Of a DNA stretch of 64,000 bases, positions 23,301-35,439 are shown in pieces. The position numbers and the translations under genes are program-made. Numbering within the stretch: position 1 is the first letter of the stretch; every line of letters starts with the position of its first letter. Below the pieces are notes generated by a model. That model saw nothing but the letters and a program-made list of their open reading frames with translations, was not told the origin of the DNA and searched no databases. The stretch is taken from contig NC_080586.1 of the NCBI RefSeq assembly GCF_029962835.1, positions 69,007,001 to 69,071,000 on the forward strand, given 5' to 3'. Source of the stretch: Magnolia sinica (Eukaryota; Streptophyta; Magnoliopsida; Magnoliales; Magnoliaceae).

Positions 23301-25083
23301 ATTTTATGATTTTTGAATACTCATAAATATTTTAATTAAATTAGGAATTTCAATCTGTCCAGGAAGAGATGTTGCTGTCCATGCATTGTTTACCCAATAA
23401 GGTGGGCCCAACCTTCATCCAAGAGGGGGAAAATGGAGGTTTAGTATTTTCTTCATAAAATAAAGTAAGGTGGGGTCCATAAAAGTGGCCCATCCCTCAA
23501 AGAAACTAAGCTGAAGTATATATTTTCCCTCCATACATGTGGGCTGGACAGCCCAACAAGGTGGACCGCCTACCCCTATGGGCCTCCTTTTTGGGTACCA
23601 TTTCATGGGCCATCTGAGGTATGACCCATCACACCTCACGGTGGGGTCCACACCTTCTCATTACACCCCATAATTATAAAGAAAATAATGGCAATCATGA
23701 TCCAAAAATCTATGTCAAAGATTGAACATGACAGTCCATGCAACAGTCCAGGTTTTTGGACAACAATACATGGCTGGACACATCAGCCTATATCTCAATA
23801 AGCTCAGCCATAAAAAGGGTGTGTGGCCTTCCTTAGTGGGCCCCACATAAGTCCAAATCACATACTAGGACTAGGACACTTGCATGCATTGATTAAGGTG
23901 TCCAATGATCATGGAGTTAGGTGGTAAGGGCATCCCACCTTGCTGGATTTTTATTATTTTATTTATTTTGGGACATACAAGGCCCACTAAATGGGCCACA
24001 CACACATTATCATCCATACATCATAGAAAAGAGAAGAAGAAAAGAGAGTAATCCGGCCATGGGGGTAGGGCCCCACCACTAATGGGCCCTCCCAAGAGTG
24101 AATTATACCCATACAACTACATTGATTGTACATGCAACATAAAATCATTCCATGCATGATATATAATTGCTATGGATGGTTGGGATGTCATCCCAACATG
24201 ATCCTTATGGGTCTAGATGACCTTAAGATAGAGTGGATCATTAAATACATCATGATGGGGTCCATGGAGAATGACCCCATCATGGATCATGACATGCATG
24301 TAGGATGGGCCAAAGGGCCACATCCATGGGATCAAATGGGATCCCCACCATGGATTGGTGGGTCCCATATGATCCATCTAGAAGGAAAAATAAGATCAAA
24401 TGGTAGAAAAGAAGATCAGCAATTATAATCACCCACCTTAATGGATCCCACTCCAAGCTTACATCAATCTTCTCTTCATGCTCCAAGGGACATGTTTCAA
24501 TGGGTGAGATGGATTGTTGAAGGTTAGATGGGAAGGGATTTGAGGGAGAAGGGGCTGGAGAAGAGAGAAAGATGGAAGGGAAGTTGCTGGAGAAGAAGAG
24601 GAGAGAGAGAGAAATGAGAGGGAAAGAGAGAGAGAGACTTTTAAGAGTTGTAATGATGAGCTCTCTCTCTCCTAGGCAATGATGGTGACCTATGGTGATA
24701 TTAACAAGGCTTAGGGTCATAGCCTTTCTAGGAATCTCAGCCTAGGGTGAAATGATGGTATGAAAAAATGTGCAACCCATGGTGGGGTCCACCAATCATG
24801 CAATCAATGGCCCATATCGACCAATGATCATAACTTGAGATGTACATATCGGATTAATGCACGGGACGCGGCGTTGGAATCGCGGCAACGAGACGGACGC
24901 AATGACATAGGTCTCAAGTCAGCCCGAGTCGGGTTTACATGACCGAACTCAAGGGTATCCGCAAACACTATCCGAAGGTCGCGGGTCACCGAAATTTGAC
25001 CGGTAGGACCGCGGGACCAAAATGAACAAAATGCATACTCACACACACACATGCACACAAGAGAACTCGGGTCGGGTCTCACA
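20375..25083 (-). mobile_element. Solo LTR of a Ty3 retrotransposon, 4,709 bp, TSD tttac
   Basis: The plus strand starts TGTCACGCCCCAGACTCGG and ends GGGTCGGGTCTCACA. The 5-base tttac stands on both sides (20370-20374 and 25084-25088), the footprint of integrase. Orientation is taken from the Ty3 remnant at 1561-1942: the LTR start is at 25083 on the minus strand and its end at 20375. No second LTR, primer site or polyprotein is present, so this is a solo LTR left by recombination. The interior has gggcccac-rich stretches, a GA-rich patch (24600-24640) and the conserved tgcataagcttatagaagctt block near 20762. Confidence 0.85.
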
Positions 25084-25088
25084 TTTAC

Positions 25089-25826
25089 TTAGTGGGTGTT
25101 ACCCATACAACTACTTAAAGTGAGAGAGATAGGTGATGGGAGTGGATAAGTTGCTACATACCTGCGTAATACCTTAGTGGGTGTTATCCCTACCGTAGGG
25201 CCCACATTGATGATCTGTTGGATATCTACACCGTCCATCCATTCATACAACTCATTTTAGGATGCGTATTAAAAAAATAAGTATATCTAAAGATTTTTTG
25301 TTTAGCCACTGGAAAAATCCGTCAGGAAATCATATTAATTTCTTATAGTGTGTTTTCTTTAGAAAAAATTAATAGTAGATTCCACGTGATTGGGAGGTTG
25401 ATTAAGCGATCGTTTCCACCATTCGATTGAAACTACATTTGTCATAAAAAGTCTATTTTAGTGTTTTGCAATGACTTTAACCAGTATTTGCAAACAGTCA
25501 TATTTGCAACAATAATATAGCTCATTGCAAAAATGTTGACTATTGGCAATGATTTATAATGTCATTGCAAATACTCCGACAAGAAAAATTAGTAGGAAAA
25601 GTTTTTGTGATGATAATTGCAGCTCGTCACAAAAAATGTTGACTATTTACGATGATTTATGATGTTATTGCAAATACTCTACCATTTTACAATGAAACTA
25701 CATTCATCTCAAAAAGTTTCAGTTGGTATTTGTTGCAACGAGTTAACCTAGTTATCGCTAAAACAAACTATTTGTAGCGACTTTTGTGTTATTGCAAAAA
25801 ATAATGTTCTGCGACGACACTCAATT
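25089..25826. mobile_element. Degenerate MITE then CACTA subterminal repeats (left of LTR insertion)
   Basis: 25195-25300 has the MITE family opening (gggcccacattgatgatc... ccgtccatccattc). From about 25430 the sequence turns into the gcaatgac / cgtcgcaaa type CACTA subterminal repeats, which resume at 31658 on the far side of the solo LTR. Confidence 0.6.
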
Positions 25827-28800
25827 TGTCACGCCCCAAACTCGAAAACCGGGCTCACAAAATTTTTGATCACTAAATCTTGTGCTGACAGTCTCCGTAG
25901 TACCCCATTCTCGACTCCTAGCGTTCATACGCCAGATTCCGATCCTGGGATGATATAAGGAGGGTTTTTTTTTTTGTACATTCAACTCGTAATAAGCATA
26001 ACCACAAGCATACCCAAATCACAAAGGCAACATCATCATCACATATCCATTAATATAATCAGTTGAGTACAATACTGAAAGGAAGATACATATATCAAAA
26101 TCGAAGCTCCAGAGGTCCGCTGCATGCCCAAGCTCAATGCTGCTGCAACCTATCATCATCTGCACGCATCTATCGTGCATAAGCTTATAGAAAGCTTAGA
26201 GGGTGGTGTAAGTGTGTGCACAAGGTAAGTGCCCAGTATTCAATATAATGCTGAAAATATTGGTAATCCATAAATCGTACATTACCAGAATAAGCAGAAA
26301 GATTAACAAGATCATGAATTATCAAAGTAAGCAGAAATACTGACGAGATCATAAATCATAAGATAACAGAGTAGCAATATAGAATAGCTATGCAAATAAG
26401 GAGTCATAAAAAGCCAAATGTCAGATGCCAAGAATGTGATGCAATATACAATTCCTGAAGAGTTCATGAATAACGTCAGCCGTATCTAGACCATATAAAT
26501 GCAGTAACCCAAAATGCCATATGCGGTGTGAATGAAATGACCATGCCGGAGTGTGAGGTCGGGATGATAGTACGTAGTATCACAGGCTATGGGGTTCATC
26601 ACAAGGGACTTCTATCCAAACCAGTCTCATACCTAAATTTGGATAGTCAGACTCAATGTGGTAAACTCCTGATCTCAGGTTAGTCCCGCGCCCTAACCGA
26701 AATCCTGACCATTGCGAAGGCACACGTAACAAACAGTTGCGCACCACCAACCCGAGTGGATAGTGAATGAATGAATGCATGAATGAGTATGCAACTCCTA
26801 CTCACTAAATCCACATATCAGTACAATTCATCTCTGGGATCATCACCGGGATTTAGTACACTCCAAATGGCACTGTCGCTCTCCTAGCTGCACAGTCCAA
26901 GAGAGCGTAAGAAACCTCACTATCCGCCTGGCCAATAGTCTGCCAATACCTATCCGGCATGTCGATAGCGGACCCATTTACGAGCTGGTCAAACTCAGCC
27001 TAATATTGTCCCCTACCCTTGGGTGGGTAAGGCCACACCCCCTCCCAACCGACCACGACACAGTGGGAGACGCGGCCTCTTGGTATTCGGCACTCGGGCG
27101 CTCATGCATCCACTCTGTCTCGACGTTGGGGCGTCTCCTGGCCACAGAGGTTTAGAAATTTTCACCCAGGGACATCTATGGCGCCCGTATGCTAGAGCCA
27201 AACATTTCCGGTGTCTCATTTGGCCATCCACAATATGCCTATGGAGGCTACGACCCTGATGTCGCTAGGGCATATAATAATTATAATGCGAGATGCATGA
27301 GTCATACAATCCAGTCATGCATCAATCCTGTGCACACCGCGTGCTCATGTGAGATAATCTCCGCCTATCAGGGAGTCTCATAACAAAATGCTCAATGACA
27401 TATGCAATGATTAACCACATCTCATAACAAACATGCAGATGATGCGTATGAGCATGTATCATGATGTTATGCTGTCACATACTCATAATCAGTATCAACA
27501 ACCGACATCGACAATTGACTCGACAATGTGGACATTTACCCAACATTGCCCCCAAGGAATGGCCCTCATGGATCCTAACATATAGTGGAACCATGACCTC
27601 ACACAAGGGCCAAATATAGAACACCATGGGCCTTACTCAAGAGCTTAATACATATCACGATAGGCCTCTCACATGGGCCTCATACACATCACAATGGAAT
27701 TCATCGCTTGAACCTCAAATGCATCACAATGGACCTCAACTACGGATCACATATACATCTATAGTTCTCGACAATCGGCCTCGGCAATCAAAAATCGGTA
27801 ATTGGCCTCGATCGATATTAGGTAATCGGCCAAGACAAATCAGAATCGGTAATCAGCCTCGATCGGTATTAGGCAATCGGCCGATCAAGGCCTAAGGGAA
27901 GGCCACAGTGTGGACATCTAATCAATATTGCTCCCAACGAGTAGCCCACATAGGGCCAAACATATAGTAGACCCATGACCTTACAGAATGGTCTCATAAA
28001 TCAAGTGGGTCGCATCACATGGGCCTAATGCACATCGTTATGGGCCGCATCATATGAGCCAGAAATACATCTCGATGGGCCTCATCACATGAGCAGGAAC
28101 ATTTCACAATGGCCTTACTAAATGGGTCGGAAACACATCTCAATGGGCCACGACGTATGGGCCGAGTATACATCACAATGGGCCACGACCCATGGGCCGC
28201 AACCCGTGGGCCTCAAATACAAGTGGGCCACATTAATGGGGCCCATATATAAACCTCAGGTGGGCCCTGCTCATGGGCTTCAAATACATAACATGCGGGC
28301 CCTACCCATGGGTCTTATACGCATCAAATGGGTCACGCGTCATGGGCCCAATACATGTCTCAATAGGCCTTGCATCAATGGGCCGCACTAATGGGCCTCA
28401 TACACATCAAGTGGGTTGCATCAAATGGCCGCACAAATGCACAATAGGTAGGCCCTGTACATGCAGCAGATGGGCCCCACTAGATGGTTAGTGTGGATAT
28501 AGCATGCATACATCTAGTGGGTCACTCGTCCCATAGACGATGTGGATAAAACATACATCGAAGCTAGTCCTCTATGATCTGGACGGTTAGGATGGAATAT
28601 ATGAGGTGGGCTCTGCTCATGGGCTCTAAATACATTTCGATGGGCCTTAACCCAAGGGCCTTGAATACATCTCAATGGGCCTCAACCCATGGGCCCTGAT
28701 ATATATCATAATAGGCTGCCTACCCTGGATGACGTGGATAAAAATACATCTTGGTGCATCCCGTCCAAATAGTTGGACAGTATGGATATAAAAACTTATA

Positions 28801-31657
28801 TATATATCATGAGGGATCCATGTGTACAACGGATGCATCAAGGTGGACCTTACGCAGATGGACTGCAGGGAATGAAATACATATGTTGCATGGGTTCCAC
28901 ATCCCACGTCCAGAGATTGGGCGGTGTGGATAAATAAATACATCGTGCTGGCTCATACTGCATATGGACGGTATGCTTATACAATACATATAATAAACGT
29001 ATAATAGGGAGGGCCCCACTGTCCCGTAGCTGCTGGACGATGTGAATAAGGAGTGCATGCATCAAGATGGGCACCTCGAATGGACCACAAAATACATCAA
29101 AGTGGGCCCGACAAATGGGCCACAAAATACATCATAGTGGGCCCGACAATTGGGCCACAAAATACATTAAAGTGGGCCCAACAATTGGGCCACAAAATAC
29201 ATCAAAGTGGGCCCGACAATTGGGCCACAAAAAACATTAAAGTGGGCCCAACAATTGGGCCACAAAATATATCAAAGTGGGCCCGACAAATGGGCCACAA
29301 AATACATCACAGTGGGCCTCATAACATGGGCCTCCTATACATTAAGGTGGGCCCCCACTGAACGGGCCACAACACATCAAGATGGCCTCCCCCTCACATG
29401 GTCATACGTACATCAAATGGGCCCCATGTATATCAAACGGGCCACACCCAAATAAAAGTGGTGGTAATGATTTCCACCATTTAAGTTCCTAATGTCCACC
29501 ATAACATATGTTTCCCATCCAACATGTTCATAATTTATCGTAATGATAGATGAAGTAGAACAAATATCAGCTTAATAGGAAACTCCCATGGCCCTTAGAA
29601 ATTTTGTGCGGTGGACGTCATTGTCCACTACCTTGAATGGTGGGGTCCACTTAAACTTTAGATCTGACTTATTTTTTTTAGTCTCAAGCCTATTAAGACA
29701 AGCTTGCCAAATAGTTGGCGGTTTGGATGCAACACATGCATCAAGGGCGGGGTCCACATGAGCTATGGATCTGACTCATTCTTTAGCTCACGCCATGAAA
29801 TGAGCTTTCAAAATGGATGGACAGCTTGGATGCAACACATGCATTATGGTGGGTCCCATGAAGGCCCACAATCATGTACATATAATATAATATAATATAA
29901 AATCTATATATAAAATTTATAATATATACAATAATATATATATATGCACACACACACACACATCAGCCCTAGACGTGGGGTGGTCCCACCGTCCAGGTGT
30001 GGACAGTGCAAGCAAAACATATACATCACCGGTGGGTTCCACGTGGGCCCCACTATAACGTCTATACGCCATCCAACCCGTTGATAAGGTCCATAGACCT
30101 TGATGAAGAGTAAAAACAAATTTGATATTGATTCCAAAACATCTGTGGACCCAAAATGGGTTTCAATAGTATACGTTCAATCCCACTATTTCCTCTGACG
30201 TGGGCCACCTGAGCATTGGATGAGGCTGATTTTTAGAGGGGGCCCGCTGTTGGAAGTGGCCCACCATATGAGCGGGTTGGATGACAAATATACATCATGG
30301 TGGGGCCCATGGCTGGAGCCGTGGGTCCCTGCCCGTTTTCACGCTGACGCCAGCAGCGTCTGCTGCACAACAGCAGGCGCTGCACCCTTTGTTTTTTTTT
30401 TTTTTTTTGAAAATCTCATTTTTCTGAGGTTTTTCATACATGGGGCCCACATCGGAAGAATCCACCCCGCCCATTGATTTCTACAGCCCGTGACAAGTCC
30501 ATCAAGTCCAATATTGGACATCTTCAAGCGTATAGGAAAAATAGAGTGAATTTAAATGGTGAAAGACACTGTTTGATATGGTATGGCCTATCAGTAAGTC
30601 GGTTTGGCCTCATTTTTCGGCTCAACGCCTAAAATGAGGTGGGAAACATGATGGACAGAGTGGATCAAAGCCCTACCTTAAGGTGGGGCCTGCATGAGCA
30701 ACCCACCCTAAAGTTTACATTAAAAATTTAATTTGTATTTTCATTGGTTGGACGGTACCCTCGGTTCACACTTCACTCTTCAGCCACGTCCAGCGTCCCT
30801 GGACGCTGGACGGTTTGGGAAACACATACATATAAGGTGGACCCCACCTACAAATGTGTCACATGGGGGCCACCAAATGGCTGGATGTTGTGGATACAAC
30901 ACATATATAAAGTGGATCCCACCTACATATGGCTTGGATAGAATACATGCTTCATGATGGGATCCATCCGGGTGGGCCACATGGCCACATCATCACACAA
31001 AACGATAGACAGAGGGAGAGAGAGGAAGAGAAAGATGCACCCACCTTTGATCTTCTATTCCTTCTTCTGCCTATGCAATCTAGAACCCCAAGGGAACAAT
31101 TTCGACGGTTGAGATGATGATCCAAGGGTTGGATTAGGTGGTAGGAAGGGGGCCACACTAGTTTCTCTCCCATGGAATGCCATGGACGATTCCATGCTTG
31201 GGAAAATGAGAGAGAGAGAGTGAGAGAGAGAGAGAGATGATGAGAGAGAAGTGATGGTGATGGGGTGTACTTGTGTAAGGGAGAGAGTTGACTTTGAGGG
31301 GGGTAGTTGTACTTGGGGATGGATGTGAGTGATGGGAGTGATGTGTACTTGATTGATGTGATTGATGGGATTGATGTGATGGATTCTTGGGATTGCAACG
31401 CGCGGTGTTTTCCTCGAACTAAACGCAGGCCCACATATCCTGGCATGGGTATCGCCTCAGCGAGCGAGACGCGGCGTCGGAACCGCAGCAACGGCGCGGT
31501 CGCACTGGTATAAGTCTCGAGTCGAGCCAACTCAGACATACAGGACACATCTCAGGGTCGCGCGCAAATGCCGATAACCGATCGCAGGTCGCCGGAATTC
31601 GACTGGGATGACTGCGGAAGCCTACGGAATAGTACAGGCTAGGATACGGGTCTTACA
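25827..31657 (-). mobile_element. Solo LTR of the same Ty3 family, 5,831 bp, nested in CACTA repeat
   Basis: The plus strand starts TGTCACGCCCCAAACTCG and ends ATACGGGTCTTACA. The flanks are caatt (25822-25826) and taatt (31658-31662), a 5-bp duplication with one change. Removing the element restores cactcaattcgtcgcataaag, which occurs intact in neighbouring repeat units (for example near 32579). The extra length over the other copies comes from local expansions, including a 35-bp array at 29090-29310, and MITE-like stretches at 29460-29880 and 30030-30480. Confidence 0.85.
29090..29310. repeat. 35-bp tandem repeat inside the solo LTR
   Basis: About six units of 'tacatcaaagtgggcccga' plus 'caattgggccacaaaa' follow each other at a 35-base period (gtggg at 29102, 29137 and onward). 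Looser gggcc-rich repeats with catcacaatggg words fill 27600-28700. Confidence 0.85.
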
Positions 31658-33468
31658 TAATTCGTCGCATAAAGTGAACATTGGCAAAATGTCTTCTCAC
31701 CATGTAGTTTTTTTGAAAAAAATTGGTGGGAAAAGTTTTTGTGACAATAATTCCAACTTGTCGCAAAAACGTTAACTATTTGTGATAATTTATAATGTTG
31801 TTGCAAATACTCTAACATTTTACAATGAAATTACATTCGTCGTAAAAAGTTTCAGTTGGTATTTGTCGCAGCGAGTTAACCTGGTCGTCGCTAAAATAAA
31901 CTATTTGCTGTGACTTTAGTGTCGTTGGAAAAAATAATATTTTGCCACGAAACTCAATTCGTCGCATAAAGTGGACATTAGCGATGACCATGGAAACGCG
32001 TGACGAAGTGCCTTTTCTGGCATGTAATTTTTTCAAGAAAAATTGGTGGGAAACGTTTTAGCGACGATAATTATAGCTTGTCGCAAAAATGTCAACTATT
32101 TGCAATGATTTACAGTGTTATTACAAATCCTCTAACATTTCGCAATGAAACTACATTCATCGTAAAAAGCTTCAGTTGGTATTTATCGTAACGAGTTAAC
32201 CTGGTTGTCGCTAAAACAAACTACTTGCAGCGACTTTTGTATCGTTGTAAAAAATAATATTTTGTTACGACACTCAATTCATCGCATAAAGTGGACATTA
32301 GCGATGACGATTGAAACGCATGGTGAAACGTCTTTCCTGCCATGTGATTTTTTCGAGAAAAATTGGCAGCGACGATAATTATAACTCGTCGCAAAAACGT
32401 TCATTATTTGTGATGATTTACAATATTGTTGCAAATACTCTACCATTTCGCAATGAAATTACATTCGTTGCAAAAAGCTTCAGTTGGTATTTATCGCAAC
32501 GAGTTAATCTAGTCATCGCTAAAATAAACTATTTACAGCGACTTTTGTGTCGTTACAAAAAATGATGTTTTGCGACGACACTCAATTCGTCGCATAAAGT
32601 GGACATGAGCGATGACGATAGAAACGCGTGGCGAAACGTCTTTCTCGCCATGTAATTTTTTCGGGAGAAATTAGTGGGAAACGTTTTAGCGATGATAATT
32701 ATAGCTCGTCGCAAAAATGTTGACTATTTGTGATAATTTACAATGTTGTTGCAAATACTTAAATATTTTGTAATGAAACTACGTTCGTCGCAAAAAGTTT
32801 CAGTTTGCATTTGTCGCAACGAGTTAACTTGGTCGTCGTTAAAATAGACTATTTGTAGCGACTTTCGTGTCATTGTAAAAAATAATATTTTGCCACGACA
32901 CTCAATTTATCGCATAAAGTGGACATTACGATGACCATAGAAACGCGTGGCGAAACATCTTTCCCCCCTTATAATTTTCTCGGAAGAAATTAGTGGGAAA
33001 CGTTTTAGCGACGATAATTATAACTTGTCGTAAAAACGTTTACTATTTGTGATGATTTACAATGTTGTTGCAAATACTTTAACATTTCGCAATAAAACTA
33101 CATTCGTCGCAAAAAGTATAATTCAGTATTTTTTGCAATGAATTGAACTAGTCGTTGCAAAAGCAACTATTTGTGACAACTTTTGTGTTTTCGTAAAAAA
33201 TTTTTTTTTTTACGACACCTAATTTGTCACAAAAAGTGGCTATTAACGACGACTGGTTAAGATCGTTGTAAAAAATTTATACGAAAACTTTTTGCGACAA
33301 GTTTTGCGACGATAATTGAAGCTCGTAGCAAAAAAATTAACTATTAGTGACAATTTAAACTGTCAACATAAATAATCTAATTTTTGCAATGACTTGAAAT
33401 GTCGTTGTAAAAAATTGCATTTCCCAATGAAATTAGACTCGTTATAAAAAGTCTAATTTATTATAGTG
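31658..33468 (-). mobile_element. CACTA subterminal array and right terminus
   Basis: Four to five units of about 310-320 bases contain 'cgtcgcataaagtggacatt', 'gcgacgataattatagctcg' and 'cgcaacgagttaac'. The array ends gtctaatttattatagtg at 33468, the inverted CACTA motif, and is followed by aaa. Its first 31 bases on the minus strand agree at roughly three quarters of positions with the terminus at 11180. No transposase sequence is seen in this part. Confidence 0.75.
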
Positions 33469-33471
33469 AAA

Positions 33472-33883
33472 CAAAAGAAAAAAAAAAAAAAAACATGATT
33501 TTAGAAAGAAGAATCTCCCGGTAGTTTCATACAACGGTACTTTGATTCCTACACCGTGGCACCATATCTGACCCGTGAAAAAGGTGGGTCACAGCATAAA
33601 GATCACATGCGGTGAAATCCATGATGGTCCACTCCTCAGAAGGGCTACATCGTCTAAATTAATGGAAAGCTGATGATCTGACTCAATGTATGGATGTGGC
33701 CCACCTAATGAGCAGACAACTGGTACGATTTTCTCTGCAGACGGTTTACAGTGGGGCCGACCATTTCCATGCTTGGATGTTCTACATATACACAATGTGA
33801 CACGTAGGATTTTTTAAAAAAATTTCCTTGCACGTGAACGTCTAAAAAAATGAGTGTTACCTGCGCAAAATCCCATGAATCGT
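33472..33883. other. Intergenic sequence
   Basis: A poly-A tract (33480-33493) is followed by unclassified DNA with scattered 'gtgggccac' words. The open frame at 33589-33795 (minus) carries no recognisable motif. Confidence 0.4.
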
Positions 33884-33892
33884 CTCATGACC

Positions 33893-34427
33893 GGAAACGG
33901 ATTGGCTACTCCTCTGCCACCAGCCCGTGGCTGATGGTCGGTGCTCTGTGGGATCCACCATGATGTATGTGTTTCATCCATTCCGTTCATCCATTTTTAC
34001 AGATCATTTTAGTGCTTGATCCCAAAAAATAGAGGGATATAAATCTTAGATGGACCACACCACAGGAAAACAATAGTGATTTGATATTCACCATTAAAAT
34101 CTTCCTAAGGCCTATTGTACTGTTTATTTGACATCCAATCTGTTGATTAGGTCATACAGACCCAGGTGAAGGCAAAAAGATAGCTCAGCTTGATCCAAAA
34201 CTTTTATGGCCCAAAAAGTTTTAAATGGTTGAAGCTTATTCAACACTGTTTCCTTTAATGTGGTACACTTGAGATTGGGATATACCTCATTCTTTGTCTT
34301 GTATCATAAAATGATCTAGAAAAAATAGATGGACGGAATGGATGAAAAACATACATCATGGTGGGGCCCACAGAGCACCGACCATCAGCCATTGGCTGGT
34401 GGTAGGGGGAGTAGCCAATCCATTTCC
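33893..34427. mobile_element. Intact MULE-type MITE, 535 bp, 9-bp target duplication
   Basis: The terminal repeats ggaaacggattggctactcc and (reverse complement) ggaaatggattggctactcc differ at one base of 20. The inverted similarity extends about 80 bases inward through 'ggtcggtgctctgtgg' and 'accatgatgtatgtg'. The 9-base ctcatgacc lies at 33884-33892 and 34428-34436, indicating a Mutator-type transposase. There is no coding capacity. It sits about 1 kb upstream of the pectate lyase-like start codon. It is the reference copy for the damaged relatives at 17989, 41545, 58478 and 58978. Confidence 0.88.
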
Positions 34428-34436
34428 CTCATGACC

Positions 34437-35389
34437 TGCCATGTGACAATATGGCAGACTCACACGTGTACAAGAAGCAGACTGGCTTTTTGGTGGGCCC
34501 TTCATGAATTGGCAATGACCCAGGAATCACGTAGGCCGGGCAATCTTGTACAGTGATTATGGACCGTTAAGAAGCTTTTTTCACTAACCATCTATCTTTT
34601 TTCTCAAACTGGTCGGTTAGGATCCTCATACGTGCTTGATGTTTTGGAACATGGACCATCCATGGTGGGGCACACCAGCTGATCAGCCCTAGTTAGATAC
34701 CATACCACACGTGTACCCCTCGTGTGACTTGCGTGTAATTGCAGGATATGTTTTGCTGAATTCCAACTGTTTCCAAATTCTAACGTATAAGCATTAATCC
34801 ATCCCTCTGGCAATTACCTTTTCTAGCTTTACTAAGCCCAAACGCGTATATAACCCTGCTCCTCTGCACGCAAGCACACGTGTCAATATGGAACACGTAC
34901 ATGAGATCTGAGCTTTCCATCAGGTGGGCCATGGTGATTAGATCTTCCGGCTAAAAAATCTGGCTGGTACTGTCCTTGAGCCATCCAAAATGTACGTACA
35001 ACAAACAGACAACTAAAACAAATGTGTTCTAGCCGTCCATTTGTTTTGTACATTAATCTGGCCCACAAAAAGATCTAAACAGTGTGGCCCACCTAATGGA
35101 AGGCTCACATCTTGTAGACATGCAGTATATTGACACACGTACTTGCTGTGGATGGGCAGGGCCCCACATGCGGGTGGGATTAGCAAACCACAGCCTTTCA
35201 TTCCTTTAAACGGTTATAGAAGTCATTCGCCCCTTCCTTTGCACGAGCCCCTAACATAAAAACCATCATGGCCCCCTCACGAGACAAAGCCTTTTTCTCT
35301 CTCTTTATCCACGTGACCCATCACAACCTCTTTCCTGATAAATCCAACCGTCCAAATCTCTCTACCTTCTTTCTCTCTTTCCATGTTTT
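34437..35389 (+). promoter_or_regulatory. Upstream region of the pectate lyase-like gene
   Basis: Nearly 1 kb without genes separates the MITE from the TATA box. It contains several ACGTG words (near 34470, 34708, 34875 and 35137), the core of bZIP/bHLH sites, though their use is not shown. Two short TC-rich patches precede the TATA box (35290-35305 and 35360-35380). Confidence 0.35.
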
Positions 35390-35396
35390 TATATAA
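35390..35396 (+). promoter_or_regulatory. TATA box
   Basis: TATATAA stands 44 bases before the ATG at 35440. With the usual ~30-base distance, transcription would start near 35420-35426, giving a very short 5' leader. No competing ATG lies between that point and the chosen start. Confidence 0.5.
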
Positions 35397-35439
35397 CTAG
35401 ATGTTAATGGATCAGATTCTTTGATGAAGAGAACAAAAT

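Noticed and set aside
25452-25462. Second CACTA end (gtctattttagtg)
   Set aside because: The gcaatgac-type repeat continues on both sides of the tagtg word, so it is more likely an internal chance match than a terminus.
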